DNA of 64,000 nucleotides from Sulfurospirillum sp. (lineage in GTDB: Bacteria; Campylobacterota; Campylobacteria; Campylobacterales; Arcobacteraceae), in NCBI GenBank assembly GCA_030491005.1, contig JAKZMJ010000002.1, forward strand, positions 124,001-188,000, given 5' to 3'. Below the pieces are notes generated by a model. That model saw only the letters and a program-made list of their open reading frames with translations. It was not told where the DNA came from and did not search any database. The translations under genes were made by a program, and so were the position numbers. Below are positions 39,535-50,553 of the stretch, in pieces (positions within the stretch are counted from its first letter, which is position 1; each line of letters opens with the position of its first letter).

Positions 39535-40704
39535 ATGAAAAATATTATACCAAAATTATCTTCAAATCTTTCAAAAATGTGGCTTAGGATTATAAACCAT
39601 GAAAATTGTTTATTTCCTGAGATAAAAGAACAACTAGGAACACTAAGCACTAAAGAAGAAAAATTAATAAAAATATTAGATTTTGCCCAAATAGAAAAGC
39701 ATGTTACAATTGTAACAATTACAAACACTCCAAAAGATAGAGAAGAAATAGCAAGGGCATTTATTGCTAAATCAGTTTATAATATACAAACAACAAGAGA
39801 TTTAATTCATAGACTGCATAGGGATAGAATATTGCGAGTATTATGTGGATGGAGATATAAAATAGATATTCCTAGTGAATCTAAATTTAGTAGAGTGTTT
39901 GAACAACTTAGTGATATGAAAATAGCTGAGAAAACTCATCAAAAATTCATAGAAGAATATTTGTCAGATACTATATTTATGTATAATGCAAGTGATGCTA
40001 CTAAAATACCACTTAGGGAAAAACCTGTAAAAGTTGAGAAAAAAGAGAAAGTAAAAAATAAAGTTGGAAGACCTAAAAAAGGTGAGAAAAGAGAAGCTAT
40101 AAAACCAAAGATTCTTGAACTTCAAAAAGATATGAAAACTACTAATGATATGTTATCACTTGTATCAACATCATGTGGAGTTGGTATTAAACAAAATTCA
40201 AAAGGTAATAGAGAAGTTTGGATAGGTGGTAAACTTCATATTAGTGTTGTTGATGGAGATATACCAGTAGTTGCATTTTATAGTGGTGCAAATGTTCATG
40301 ATAGTTCTGTAGCACTTCCACTTATAAATGAAACTAGCAAAAGAGTAATGTATCTTCATGATTTACTTGATGCTGGATATGATAGTGATATTATTGCAGA
40401 GTATTCTGAAGAGTTAAATCATAAACCAATCATAGATATAAATCCTAAAAACTCTAAAGTGCTAAAAGAAAAAATAGCTTTAGCAAAAGAGGAAAAAGAA
40501 AAATTTGAATATTTAAATTTGACTCAAGCATCAGATAAACATCACTACAAGCAAAGAAGTATGGTAGAGCGAGTAAATAAATACTTAAAAGATGACTTTG
40601 GATGTGATAAAATATACTATCAAGGGGCAAATAAGGTAGCTTGCGTTTTAGCATTTGGAATTTTATCTATTTGTATACATCAAAGTTTAAAACTTATTAC
40701 ATGA
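39535..40704 (+). CDS. DDE transposase (IS5/IS1182-like)
   Basis: 389 residues. ASDATKIPL (Asp), then a Lys-rich insertion (KEKVKNKVGRPKKGEKRE), HISVVDGDIPVVAFYSGANVHD, DLLDAGYDSDII (Asp) and SMVERVNKYLKDDFG (Glu) give a DDE catalytic set. The element's exact ends are unclear; it is not obviously broken. It lies between the restriction-modification pair and an IS256-type element. Confidence 0.82.
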   Translation: MKNIIPKLSSNLSKMWLRIINHENCLFPEIKEQLGTLSTKEEKLIKILDFAQIEKHVTIVTITNTPKDREEIARAFIAKSVYNIQTTRDLIHRLHRDRILRVLCGWRYKIDIPSESKFSRVFEQLSDMKIAEKTHQKFIEEYLSDTIFMYNASDATKIPLREKPVKVEKKEKVKNKVGRPKKGEKREAIKPKILELQKDMKTTNDMLSLVSTSCGVGIKQNSKGNREVWIGGKLHISVVDGDIPVVAFYSGANVHDSSVALPLINETSKRVMYLHDLLDAGYDSDIIAEYSEELNHKPIIDINPKNSKVLKEKIALAKEEKEKFEYLNLTQASDKHHYKQRSMVERVNKYLKDDFGCDKIYYQGANKVACVLAFGILSICIHQSLKLIT

Positions 40705-40773
40705 CCATTGATAGAAATTTATATAAAAATACTGAATTTTACAATTTAACCATAAGGAATGGAGAAAAAATGG

Positions 40774-41834
40774 GCTTAATGAAAAATTTAGGGGTCTGAT
40801 TTATCACTTTTTCTTATAACTAACAAGATAATCATCAAGCATTTTTAACTTCAAACTTTTAGTAACACCATTATGTATTTTTATAAGTTTTTTCATAGGT
40901 GAAAACACTCCACCATCTATAGAATTTGTAGTATTATGTATAGTAATATTTCTATGATTTTTATAAGTAAAAAGGTAAGGTAGATTAGTTATTAAACTTC
41001 TGTATGCAGACCTAACTCTTGGATGAGTAAAATTCAATTTACCTGTAGTTGGAGATATTGACTTTTCATCTAAAAAACCTTTATATATTTTGTACCATTC
41101 ATCTAACTTTTTGCTAAAATTCTTTTGATTTGTACTTGTTAAGTTATACATTATTTTTTGTAAATCTTTACTAGCTTGTAGTCTAGGTTTTCTAGTTAAA
41201 TATTTATTGATTGTTTTTCTTTGATGAAAGTGGCACATCTGAGTTGGATAGTCTTTAAAAGCTTTATATAAGCCTCTCTTACCATCAATTATAATTGCTT
41301 GCCTTTGTATCCTAATTCTACTAGCAAGTCTAAATGCTGCTTGTAATCAAATACTAATTCGCTATCAATATGTTTCCAAGTTAGTATCTCTTTTGATATA
41401 GTATCTTTGAAAACTAAAGTACCTAACTTATCTTTTCGTTTGCCATAAAAAGTGGCATCACAAACTATAACAACTTCTCTTGGATTATGGATCTTTTCAT
41501 CTGGCTCATATTCTAATATTTGCTTTCTTATCCATGGTAAACTTCTATTATAATCTTCGGCTAAATTAGATAATATTTGTCTTCTGTAAATATACTTTTT
41601 AAAGATTATTTCTTGTAGATTTTTTGGTCTTCTTTTAGAACTAAATTTACGACCACATTCATTACATTTATATCTCTGTATACCATTTCTCGTACCTATC
41701 TTTTTAGTATAGCTTTTTAGACAATATGGACAAGTTTTATTGTTTTTTTACAGCCATTTGTAAACAATCCTTTTTTAACTCCTATAGTATCGTAGTTTAC
41801 TTGAGTTTTTAGACCCCTGAATTTTTCATTAAGT
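40774..41834 (-). mobile_element. IS256-family (IS1249-like) insertion sequence
   Basis: CTTAATGAAAAATTTAGGGGTCT at the left and complement CTTAATGAAAAATTCAGGGGTCT at the right are near-perfect inverted ends about 1060 bp apart. The inner transposase is on the minus strand and frameshifted. The element truncates the DUF6998-like gene at 41834. Confidence 0.78.
40804..41790 (-). pseudogene. IS256/IS1249-type transposase, frameshifted
   Basis: The minus strand reads MAVKK, then after a shift in an A-run CPYCLKSYTKKIG...YKCNECGRKF (zinc ribbon), then VVIVCDATFYGKRKDK (Asp). A second shift near 41355 moves to AAFRLASRIRIQRQAIIIDGKRGLYKAF (Asp), QMCHFHQRKTI (C-x-x-H) and the C-terminal helix. The order matches mutator-type transposases. 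With two register changes the enzyme is not made. Confidence 0.72.
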
Positions 41835-42091
41835 CATATATGTCCATTTGAATCCATTTTTGCTGTAGTTTTAACAGAAATTCTTTCACCTGTTGAACTA
41901 ACAACATCATATCCTTTTTGATTAACTTCAATAACCATTTGACCATTTGTGATTAATGCCGAATATAGTTCTCCAATTCTACCACTTAGATGTCTTAACT
42001 CTGTTGGTGCTACACCCCATTCTAGTTCTCGTTCAAACCAAGACATTGCTTCACCAAGTGATTGAATAATTTGCATTTGTGTTAAAGCCAA
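41834..42091 (-). pseudogene. DUF6998-like protein, 3'-truncated by the IS
   Basis: MALTQMQIIQSLGEAMSWFERELEWGVAPTELRHLSGRIGELYSALITNGQM resembles a small family found near restriction and phage-defence genes. Only 85 residues remain before the IS256-type end, and the last residues come from the IS. It is transcribed away from the integrase pseudogene, the position of the first cassette in an integron. Confidence 0.55.
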
Positions 42092-42373
42092 TTTTATTTC
42101 CTTCTATTTAATGTATAACTATTTATTAAACATACATTATAGTCATTAAGCACTTAAATGTACTAATAACTAACATTCACATAATACTGATAAACACTAC
42201 CTCAAATGAAGAAACATTGCAAAATGACATCTTTTTTATGAATATTACTTTTTTTAGATAAGCTTTTAATGTATGTTTTATGTCTGTATTTCGGTGTAAA
42301 TAGTACATTATGTATGTTTAATAGGTCTAAATCGTGATAAAAGTGCATTTATTAAGTTTGAGAGGAGTAACAA
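42092..42373. other. Divergent region between the truncated gene and the integrase (attI candidate)
   Basis: About 280 bases. In integrons the attI site and cassette promoter lie between intI and the first cassette. I see short direct repeats of ACATACATTA/ATGTATGTTT type but no clear GTTRRRY core. Confidence 0.35.
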
Positions 42374-43324
42374 ATGGCTAAAAAATTATTGGAAGTGATG
42401 AGGGATAAGATTAGATTTAAGCATTATAGTATTAAAACAGAAAGGGTTTATTTATATTGGGTTAAGAAGTATATTTTGTTTCATAATAAAAAGCATCCTA
42501 AAAATATGGGCAAGATAGAGATAGAAGAATATTTGACAAATTTGGCTATTTATAATCAGGTAAGTCCTGCTACTTAGAATCAAGCTTTTAATGCTATATT
42601 ATTTTTATATGAACAAGTATTAAGTATCTCCCTTAAAAATGAGAATATTCAGGCTTTACGAGCAAAGCAAAAAAAGCATATTCCTGTTGTTTTATCTATG
42701 GAAGAAGTGAAACAAGTTATTTTATGCACAAATGGTATCTATCAACTTATGTTAAAACTTATGTATGGTTGTGGTCTTCGAATGAGTGAGCTTTTAAGTC
42801 TTCGTATAAAAGATATAGATTTTTCTTATGAGAAAGTTTATATTTGGGATAGTAAATCACAAAAAGACAGAACAGTTCCCATACCTTTATTGATAAAAGA
42901 AGAACTTTTAATACAAGTTGAAAAAGTAAAAGAGATACATACAATAGATTTAAAAAATGGCTACGGAACAGTTTTTCTTCCTTTTGGATTTGATAAAAAA
43001 TCACCTAAAACAAAATGACAATATCTTTTTCCTATGGATAAAGTTTCAAAAGACCCTAGAAGTAATATAATACGACGACATCATACTTTAGATGTTACTT
43101 TTAGTAGAAACATTAAACGAGCAGTTCAAAAATGTGATATTGATAAAAAGATTTCTGCCCATATTTTTAGATACTCTTATGCTACTCATTTACTACAAAA
43201 TGGGACTGATATACGCTCAATTCAAGAACTTTTAGGGCATAAGTCTATAGAAACAACGATGATATATACACATGTTATAAAAGAGTTAAATCAAAATGAG
43301 ATAAAATCACCTTTAGATTTTTAG
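42374..43324 (+). pseudogene. intI: Integron-type tyrosine recombinase with two nonsense codons
   Basis: One frame of 316 codons interrupted only by TAG at 42575 (SPAT-stop-NQAFNAILFLYEQ, where Gln is usual) and TGA at 43016 (stop-QYLFP, where Trp is usual). N-terminal SAM-like domain FKHYSIKTERVYLYWVKKY; catalytic GLRMSELLSLR (Arg), [12 protein letters not shown] (His-x-x-Arg), LGHKS and YTHV (Tyr nucleophile). The stretch VFLPFGF...[15 protein letters not shown]...RRHHTLD is the extra segment diagnostic of IntI-type integrases. Ribosome site GAGAGGAG precedes the ATG. It is presently inactive unless both stops are read through. Confidence 0.85.
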
Positions 43325-43343
43325 TATGATTTTATATTAAGAT

Positions 43344-43478
43344 TTATTTATTTTCCAAATTAGCATATTCTTCATCGGAAAATATTCGTGAAACTGTAAT
43401 AAACTGGTAACCTAAGTCTATTTCAAGTGAAAAAGAGTTACCAAATGCAGAACTTTCTTTTTTAACATATCGTATCTC
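43344..43478 (-). pseudogene. C-terminal scrap of an unidentified protein
   Basis: The minus strand reads EIRYVKKESSAFGNSFSLEI, then DLGYQFITVSRIFSDEEYAN, ending LENK with TAA; a TAA precedes it in frame. It has the look of a real coding tail, but no start and no recognised family. Confidence 0.35.
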
Positions 43479-43526
43479 TTAAATGAAGGTGCATATCCAA
43501 AGGATTATTTATAATAAACTCTTGCA

Positions 43527-43901
<375 letters not shown>

Positions 43902-43905
43902 TTAT

Positions 43906-45093
43906 TTAAAATGCTCGTTTAAACTCAGGATATGCTTCTAGTCCACACTCTTCCACATCTAAACCTTGTAATTCTTCATCATTATGAGCCCTTAAAGGCA
44001 TAAGTTTATTTATTAGGTATAATACAATAAATGAGCTAGTAAAGACGAATACACCGATTACTAATATACCTTTTACTTGTCCCAAAAGAGTAATATCAAC
44101 TCCATTTGAAGCAAAAATACCTACAGCTAATGTTCCCCAAATACCATTTAACAAATGCACAGATAAAGCACCAACTGGATCATCAAGTTTAAGTTTATCA
44201 AAAAAACTTACTCCAAAGACGACAATAGCTCCACCAATAGCTCCTATTAAAATAGGAGTGAACATATCATATAAATTTGGAGCTGCTGTAATTGAAACCA
44301 AGCCACCTAAAGCTCCATTTAACACCATAGTAATATCTAGTTTTTTATATTTAAAATACATAAAAATACCAACACATATTGCACCTGCTAGTCCTGCTGT
44401 ATTTGTATTTAAAATAGTTAAAGCAACTGCATTGGCACTTTCCTTACTAGCAATTGAACCAATAGATCCTCCATTAAATCCAAACCAACCAATCCATAAT
44501 AAAAATGCTCCTAAGGTAACTAAAGGAATATTTGAAGCTGGTATTACTCTAATAGCTCCATTTTTGGTATATCTTCCACGCCTGCTTCCAATTATTAAAA
44601 TAGCAGCCAATAAAGCCCAACCACCAGTACTGTGAATTACAGTTGAACCTGCTAAGTCATACATTGAGAGATTAAAAATAGTATCTTTTAATAGATTTGT
44701 ACCCCATGTAATATTTACAACTAAAGGATAAAGTATACAAGCCATAATAATAGTAAAAAAAGCAAGAGGTAATACTTTAGCCCTCTCAGATACTCCCCCA
44801 CTCATTATATTTATAACCTTACCTACAAAAGCCATTTGAAATAAAAGCAAAGCATACTTACTCATAGAATTACTAGCTAATTCTCCAAAAGCTAAATTGT
44901 ATCCAAAGAGCAAAAAACACAAAGATGCAAGTGCATAAATCATAGTATTTATCATAAGTACAGAAGAAACATTTTTAGTTCTTACAATTCCAGCCTCAAG
45001 CATAGCAAAACCTGGAACCATCAAAATAATCAACACCATAGAAAATATTGCAAAAAATGTATCAAGTACATAAGAAACTGACTCAATATCCAT
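43906..45093 (-). CDS. amt: Ammonium transporter
   Basis: 395 residues with about eleven membrane segments. VIHSTGGWALLAA, LWIGWFGFNGGS and LNGIWGTLAVGIFA contain the conserved Amt signature and the twin-His pore region. It moves ammonium across the inner membrane and is blocked by the P-II trimer encoded next. The C-terminus (NDEELQGLDVEECGLEAYPEF) has the usual P-II-responsive tail. Confidence 0.96.
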   Translation of the reverse strand: MDIESVSYVLDTFFAIFSMVLIILMVPGFAMLEAGIVRTKNVSSVLMINTMIYALASLCFLLFGYNLAFGELASNSMSKYALLLFQMAFVGKVINIMSGGVSERAKVLPLAFFTIIMACILYPLVVNITWGTNLLKDTIFNLSMYDLAGSTVIHSTGGWALLAAILIIGSRRGRYTKNGAIRVIPASNIPLVTLGAFLLWIGWFGFNGGSIGSIASKESANAVALTILNTNTAGLAGAICVGIFMYFKYKKLDITMVLNGALGGLVSITAAPNLYDMFTPILIGAIGGAIVVFGVSFFDKLKLDDPVGALSVHLLNGIWGTLAVGIFASNGVDITLLGQVKGILVIGVFVFTSSFIVLYLINKLMPLRAHNDEELQGLDVEECGLEAYPEFKRAF

Positions 45094-45237
45094 ATTAATC
45101 CTTAATTTTTGTATGAATTATTATAATAGTATTTAAGTATTACAGTATAAAATATATGTATATTTTTTATACAATTTTATATTTATTGTTGTAGAATATA
45201 ATTTAGATGTAATTTAAAATTATAAAAGGTATATATT

Positions 45238-45990
45238 GTGGATGATTTTATAGCACTTTCAAAAAACTCAAAAGAAATATATAATATTGCTTATTCTTTA
45301 AAAGAGAGAGTTAAGATTAATGCCTTAATTAAAGGTCAAGTAGGAGTTGGGAAAAAAACTCTAGCACAATATATTTTAGCAAAAGCTAAAATCTATGATG
45401 CAAGAAGTTTGCAAGAAGATATCAAAGATAATATACTAAATATTAAAAATTCATCTATTATTATAAATAAAATCGAAGATATAACTAATATTGATTTATT
45501 GATTTCTTGGATTAATAAAAACAATATTAGAATAATAGCTACAACACTAAGTAAGCAATTAAATAAAAAATTAGAAAATTTATTTCCTATTATTCTTGAG
45601 ATATTACCTTTAGATAAACGAAAAGAAGATTTAGATTTTTTAATTAAAAAGTTTTCGCTAGAAGCTAGTAAAACATTTAAAATAGAAGAAATACCATCAT
45701 CCAAACTTATAATTAATATATCGCAAAATGCTCATAGTTTAAAAAAATCAATTTATTTTTCTTATTTATCTTTAAATATAAAAGAAGATGAGATAATGAT
45801 GTTTATGGAAAATTTTATAACTTTAAATATGAATTCTAGTCATTTATATAAAGATTTCTTGTATTTATTTGAAATACCTTTATTAAAAGTAGCTAGTACA
45901 AAATATAAATCTCAAGTAAAAATGGCAGAAGCTTTAGGATTAAATCGAATAACACTGCGAAAAAAACTTGACTTGTATTCAAAGTTATAA
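45238..45990 (+). CDS. NtrC-like AAA+ regulator with Fis-type DNA-binding end, degenerate ATPase
   Basis: 250 residues starting at GTG with AAAAGGT upstream. A short AAA+ region has a Walker A-like KGQVGVGKKTLAQYI and LPLDKRKEDLDFLIKKF, as in sigma-54 activators, but no GAFTGA loop, so it probably cannot activate RpoN. The C-terminal YKSQVKMAEALGLNRITLRKKLDLY is a Fis/HTH_8 helix-turn-helix. It is divergent from amt and upstream of napA, so a role in nitrogen control is plausible. Confidence 0.72.
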   Translation: MDDFIALSKNSKEIYNIAYSLKERVKINALIKGQVGVGKKTLAQYILAKAKIYDARSLQEDIKDNILNIKNSSIIINKIEDITNIDLLISWINKNNIRIIATTLSKQLNKKLENLFPIILEILPLDKRKEDLDFLIKKFSLEASKTFKIEEIPSSKLIINISQNAHSLKKSIYFSYLSLNIKEDEIMMFMENFITLNMNSSHLYKDFLYLFEIPLLKVASTKYKSQVKMAEALGLNRITLRKKLDLYSKL

Positions 45991-46067
45991 GAATATATTA
46001 CACTAGCCTATAACAAACAATCATTTTAGAAAAAGTAAATTCTAATATTATTTTAAACTTAAAAAAA

Positions 46068-46081
46068 TTGATTAATATCAA
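46068..46081. promoter_or_regulatory. FNR/CRP-family binding site upstream of napA
   Basis: TTGATTAATATCAA is a perfect palindrome of the TTGAT-N4-ATCAA form. Its centre is about 41.5 bases before the start predicted from the -10 box at 46104, the class II activator position. Confidence 0.75.
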
Positions 46082-46103
46082 ACTTTATGTAAGATTAAAA
46101 TGT

Positions 46104-46109
46104 TATAAT
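46104..46109 (+). promoter_or_regulatory. -10 element of the nap operon
   Basis: TATAAT with predicted transcription start near 46116, followed by a ribosome site AAGGAG at 46126-46133 and ATG 46138. No good -35 box is present, as expected for an activator-dependent promoter. Confidence 0.6.
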
Positions 46110-46137
46110 TAATAAATTTAAACATAAGGAGAATTAT

Positions 46138-48933
46138 ATGACACTTTCAAGAAGAGATTTTCTTAAAAGTTCTGCTGCTGCTTCTGCTGCAACTGCAATT
46201 GGAATGGCGATACCTTCAAAACTTCATGCTGAGGCTAAAAAAGCCGAGGGAAATTGGAGATGGGACAAGGCTGCATGTAGATTTTGTGGTACTGGTTGTG
46301 GAATTATGTTGGCTACAAAAAATGGCAAAATCGTTGCAGTTAAAGGTGATCCTGCTGCTCCTGTTAACAGAGGACTTAATTGTATTAAAGGTTATTTTAA
46401 TGCAAAAATTATGTATGGTGCAGATAGACTAAAACAACCACTTTTAAGAATAGGAAAAGATGGTAAATTTGATAAAAATGGTAAATTTCAAGTTGTTTCT
46501 TGGAAAAGAGCTTTTGATGAGATGGAATTTCATGCTAAAAAAGCGTTAAAACTCTCTGGTCCTGAAGGTGTTGCTGTTTTTGCATCTGGACAATATACAG
46601 TTCAAGAAGGATATGCTGCATTAAAAATGATGAAAGCAGGATTTAGATCAAATGCTATTGATCCAAATGCACGTCATTGTATGGCTTCTGCTGTTGTTGG
46701 TTTTTATCAAACTTTTGGTATTGATGAACCATCTGGATGTTATGATGATATTGAACTTACTGATACTATTGTTTCATGGGGTTCAAATATGGCAGAGATG
46801 CACCCAATTTTATGGTCAAGAGTAACAGATAGAAAATTATCAGATCCTAAAAAAGTGAAAATAATAAATTTATCTACATATAGACATAGAACTTCTGATT
46901 TAGCTGATACGGAAATTATCTTTAAACCAAATTCAGATTTAGCTTTATGGAATTATATAGCTAGAGAAATTGTGTTTAATCATCCTTCTTCAATTGATTG
47001 GGATTTTGTTAATAAGCATATTGTATTTGCAGCTGCAAATACTAATATTGGTTATGGTATGAAAAAATCAAATGAAAAATCAATGGATAAATATACGGCA
47101 AAAGAAAAAGAAATTATGGCTAAAGAAATGAGTAAAATCGTTTCTGAAGATGAAGCACCTGCTTTAGCACCATATGGTTATAAAGCTGGTGATACTATGA
47201 TTATGGATAAACCAGGACTTCCACATTGGCAAATTCCTTTTGAAGAATATAAAAAATCTTTAGCACCATACACAGCTGAATATGTTACAAAGATTTCAAA
47301 AGGTAACCCTGATGAATCTGATAAAGATTTTATGAAAAAGATTAAAGATTTAGCTGATTTATATATAGAAAAAGGAAGAAAAGTAGTATCTTTTTGGACT
47401 ATGGGTATGAACCAACATACACGTGGAACTTGGGTAAATACTTTAGCTTATAATGTACACTTTTTACTTAACAAACAAGCAAAACCAGGTTCTGGTGCTT
47501 TTTCATTAACAGGACAACCAAGTGCTTGTGGAACTGCTAGAGAAGTTGGAACATTTTGTCACAGGTTACCTGCTGATATGATGGTTAAGAATCCAAAACA
47601 CAGAGCAATTTGTGAAAAAGCTTGGGATATTCCTTCTAAAACTTTAAATAAAGTAGGAACTCAACATATGATGAAAATTCACAGAGATATAGAAGATGGT
47701 CTTGTGAAGTTTGCATGGATTAATGTTTGTAATCCTTATCAAGATACAGCATCTGCCTCACACTGGTTAAAAGCTGCACGAGAAATGGATAACTTTATAG
47801 TTTGTTCAGATGGTTATCCTGGAATTTCAGCTAAGGTTTCTGATCTAATTTTACCAACTGCTATGATTTATGAAAAATGGGGAGCTTATGGTAATGCTGA
47901 GAGACGAACACAGCATTGGAGACAACAAGTTATACCAATGGGTGATTCTATGTCTGATACTTGGCAATGGTTAGAATTTTCTAAAAGATTTACTGTAGCT
48001 GATTTATGGGGAAAATCTACTGTTAAAGGTGGAAAAGTAACTTTAAAAAATGTTATACCAGAAGCACTTAAAATGGGATATAAAGAAGATACAACTATGT
48101 TTGATATATTATTTGCAAATGAAAAAGCAAAAGCATATAAACTAGATGATAATGACCCTATTCAAAAAGGTTATGATAATACTGATGGTTTTGGAGATGC
48201 AAGAAAAGTCGTAGGTTCTGATGATAAAGTATTTGATGGTTATGGTTTTTTCATACAAAAATATCTTTTTGAAGAATATGCAGATTTCGGACGTGGACAT
48301 GGACATGATTTAGCTGATTTTGATACTTATCATAGAGTTAGAGGTTTAAAATGGCCAGTTATTGATGGTAAAGAAACTCAATGGAGATTTAATGCTAAAT
48401 ATGACCCTTATGCTAAAAAAGCAAATACTGGTGAATTTGCATTTTATGGAACATTCTTAAAAGCTCAACCTACAGGAACTTTAAGAGGTGTGACAAATAA
48501 AAAGAAAAATCCAATTCCAAATAAAGCAAAAATATTTGCTCGACCTTATATGGATGCACCTGAAATGCCTGATAAAGAATATCCTGTATGGTTATCAACT
48601 GGTAGAGTTTTAGAACATTGGCATAGTGGAACTATGACTATGAGAGTTCCTGAATTATATAGAGCAGTTCCTGAAGCTTTATGTTATATGCACCCAGATG
48701 ATGCAAAACGTTACGATGTTAAACAAGGTGCTTTATGTTGGATTGAATCACGAAGAGGAAAAGTAAAAGCTAGAGTTGAAACAAGAGGAAGAAATAGACC
48801 TTCAAAAGGTTTAGTATTTGTACCTTGGTTTGATGAAAAAGTATTTATAAATAAAGTATGTTTAGATGCAACTTGTCCTTTATCAAAACAAACAGACTTT
48901 AAAAAATGTGCTGTAAAAATTTATAAAGCTTAG
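46138..48933 (+). CDS. napA: Periplasmic nitrate reductase, catalytic subunit
   Basis: 931 residues. Reduces nitrate to nitrite in the periplasm. The twin-arginine signal [12 protein letters not shown] leads to cleavage near LHAEA; a 4Fe-4S cluster site is [10 protein letters not shown] with a later Cys in GLNCIKGY; the molybdenum-ligand Cys is in [13 protein letters not shown]. The C-terminal molydop-binding domain has [17 protein letters not shown]. Length fits the large Campylobacterota NapA. It is first in napA-G-H-B-F. Confidence 0.98.
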   Translation: MTLSRRDFLKSSAAASAATAIGMAIPSKLHAEAKKAEGNWRWDKAACRFCGTGCGIMLATKNGKIVAVKGDPAAPVNRGLNCIKGYFNAKIMYGADRLKQPLLRIGKDGKFDKNGKFQVVSWKRAFDEMEFHAKKALKLSGPEGVAVFASGQYTVQEGYAALKMMKAGFRSNAIDPNARHCMASAVVGFYQTFGIDEPSGCYDDIELTDTIVSWGSNMAEMHPILWSRVTDRKLSDPKKVKIINLSTYRHRTSDLADTEIIFKPNSDLALWNYIAREIVFNHPSSIDWDFVNKHIVFAAANTNIGYGMKKSNEKSMDKYTAKEKEIMAKEMSKIVSEDEAPALAPYGYKAGDTMIMDKPGLPHWQIPFEEYKKSLAPYTAEYVTKISKGNPDESDKDFMKKIKDLADLYIEKGRKVVSFWTMGMNQHTRGTWVNTLAYNVHFLLNKQAKPGSGAFSLTGQPSACGTAREVGTFCHRLPADMMVKNPKHRAICEKAWDIPSKTLNKVGTQHMMKIHRDIEDGLVKFAWINVCNPYQDTASASHWLKAAREMDNFIVCSDGYPGISAKVSDLILPTAMIYEKWGAYGNAERRTQHWRQQVIPMGDSMSDTWQWLEFSKRFTVADLWGKSTVKGGKVTLKNVIPEALKMGYKEDTTMFDILFANEKAKAYKLDDNDPIQKGYDNTDGFGDARKVVGSDDKVFDGYGFFIQKYLFEEYADFGRGHGHDLADFDTYHRVRGLKWPVIDGKETQWRFNAKYDPYAKKANTGEFAFYGTFLKAQPTGTLRGVTNKKKNPIPNKAKIFARPYMDAPEMPDKEYPVWLSTGRVLEHWHSGTMTMRVPELYRAVPEALCYMHPDDAKRYDVKQGALCWIESRRGKVKARVETRGRNRPSKGLVFVPWFDEKVFINKVCLDATCPLSKQTDFKKCAVKIYKA

Positions 48934-48941
48934 TATCTATA

Positions 48942-49739
48942 ATGTCACATAAAACACAAAACACATTAAACAGAAGAGAATTCTTTCTAAATGGTGCAAG
49001 AACTATAGGACTTGCATCACTTGGTGGTTTAATGTGGAGTGCATATGTGCATGAAGTTACAGCATCACCTTTGATCCTAAGACCACCTGGAGCATTAGAA
49101 GAAAAGTCATTCTTATCTACATGTATTAAATGTGGTATGTGTGTGGAAGCCTGTCCTTTTGATACTTTAAAATTAGCACAAGCAGGAGATAATAAACCTT
49201 TAGGTACTCCTTATTTTATACCAAGAGACACTCCTTGTTATATGTGTCCTGATATTCCTTGTGTGCCAGTTTGTCCAAGTGATGCTTTAGATATATTAAG
49301 TTTAACAAAAGATAATAAACTTGATATTAATACTGCTGATATGGGTGTTGCTGTTATTGATAGTGAAAACTGTATTGCTTTTTGGGGTATTCAATGTGAT
49401 GCTTGTTATAGAGCCTGTCCGATTTTAGGTGAAGCTATAACTGTTGAGTATACAAAAAATGAAAGAACAGGTAAACATGCTTTTATGAAACCAGTTGTAC
49501 ATTCAAATGTTTGTACTGGTTGTGGTTTATGCGAAAAAGCTTGTGTTACACAAAAAGCATCTATATTTGTACTTCCAAGACAAATAGCATTAGGTAAAGC
49601 TGGTGGTCATTATATTAAAGGCTGGGATGAGAGTGATGAAAAAAGATTAGAAGATACTAATACAATAAATACAACTAATATTAGTAAAAGAAAAGCAGTT
49701 GATTCGTTAAATGACTTAGGTGGACTTTTAGATGATTAA
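48942..49739 (+). CDS. napG: Ferredoxin-type quinol oxidation protein NapG
   Basis: 265 residues with a twin-arginine signal (NRREFFLNGARTIG) and four 4Fe-4S binding motifs (CIKCGMCVEACP, CYMCPDIPCVPVCP, CDACYRACP, CTGCGLCEKAC). Transfers electrons from NapH to the periplasmic reductase. It overlaps napH by 8 bases. Confidence 0.95.
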   Translation: MSHKTQNTLNRREFFLNGARTIGLASLGGLMWSAYVHEVTASPLILRPPGALEEKSFLSTCIKCGMCVEACPFDTLKLAQAGDNKPLGTPYFIPRDTPCYMCPDIPCVPVCPSDALDILSLTKDNKLDINTADMGVAVIDSENCIAFWGIQCDACYRACPILGEAITVEYTKNERTGKHAFMKPVVHSNVCTGCGLCEKACVTQKASIFVLPRQIALGKAGGHYIKGWDESDEKRLEDTNTINTTNISKRKAVDSLNDLGGLLDD

Positions 49740-50553
49740 AAAATATAGATATCTTATTGCCAGAAGATTTACTCAAATATTTATTATGTTTTTATACATT
49801 ATTGCAAATATTTGGGGTATTAATATCTTAACTGGTAATTTAAGTTCATCTCTTTTTTTAGGATTTGTTCCATTAAGTGATCCTTTTGCTGCACTTCAAA
49901 TGTTCGTAGCAGGAGCACTTATTTCAAGTGATATTTTAATTGGTATTGTATTAATTATTATATTTTATGCCATTTTAGGTGGTAGGACATTTTGTTCTTG
50001 GGTTTGCCCTGTGAATTTAATTACAGATTTGGCTAATTATATAAGAAGAAAAGCAGGTTTTAATAGTATACAAAAGAAACAACCAGCATCAAGAAACATA
50101 AGGTATTGGGTTATAGTTATGAGTTTAATAATTTCATATGTATTAGGTATAACTGCATTTGAGTTTATATCTCCTATATCTATTATTCATAGAGGTATAA
50201 TATTTGGCTTAGGGCTTTCTTGGGCTGCTATGCTTATAATATTTTTCTTTGATTTATTTGTTTTAAAAAATGGTTGGTGTGGTTATATATGCCCTCTTGG
50301 TGGATTTTATTCAATAATTTCTAAATATAGTTTAATAAGAGTACATCATAATGTTGACAATTGTACAGAATGTATGAAATGTAAAGAAGTTTGTCCTGAG
50401 ATGCAAGTTTTACATATGATAACAAAAGAATCTCTTCCTGTTTTAGGAGGAGAGTGTACAAATTGTGCTAGGTGTATTGAGGTTTGTGATGATGAATCTT
50501 TATATTTTTCAATAAAGAATTTAAAAAAGGAAAGTAAAAATGAAAATAAGTAA
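49732..50553 (+). CDS. napH: Quinol dehydrogenase membrane protein NapH
   Basis: 273 residues with about four membrane segments, two CxxxCP motifs (CSWVCPVNL, CGYICPLGG) and two C-terminal ferredoxin motifs (CTECMKCKEVCP, CTNCARCIEVC). Oxidises menaquinol and passes electrons to NapG. Epsilon-type Nap systems lack NapC and use NapGH, as seen here. Overlaps napB by 14 bases. Confidence 0.95.
   Translation: MIKKYRYLIARRFTQIFIMFLYIIANIWGINILTGNLSSSLFLGFVPLSDPFAALQMFVAGALISSDILIGIVLIIIFYAILGGRTFCSWVCPVNLITDLANYIRRKAGFNSIQKKQPASRNIRYWVIVMSLIISYVLGITAFEFISPISIIHRGIIFGLGLSWAAMLIIFFFDLFVLKNGWCGYICPLGGFYSIISKYSLIRVHHNVDNCTECMKCKEVCPEMQVLHMITKESLPVLGGECTNCARCIEVCDDESLYFSIKNLKKESKNENK

Noticed and set aside
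42374-43324. The IntI TGA as evidence of UGA recoding
   Set aside because: It replaces an expected Trp, not Gly, and the frame also has a TAG. It is simple decay.
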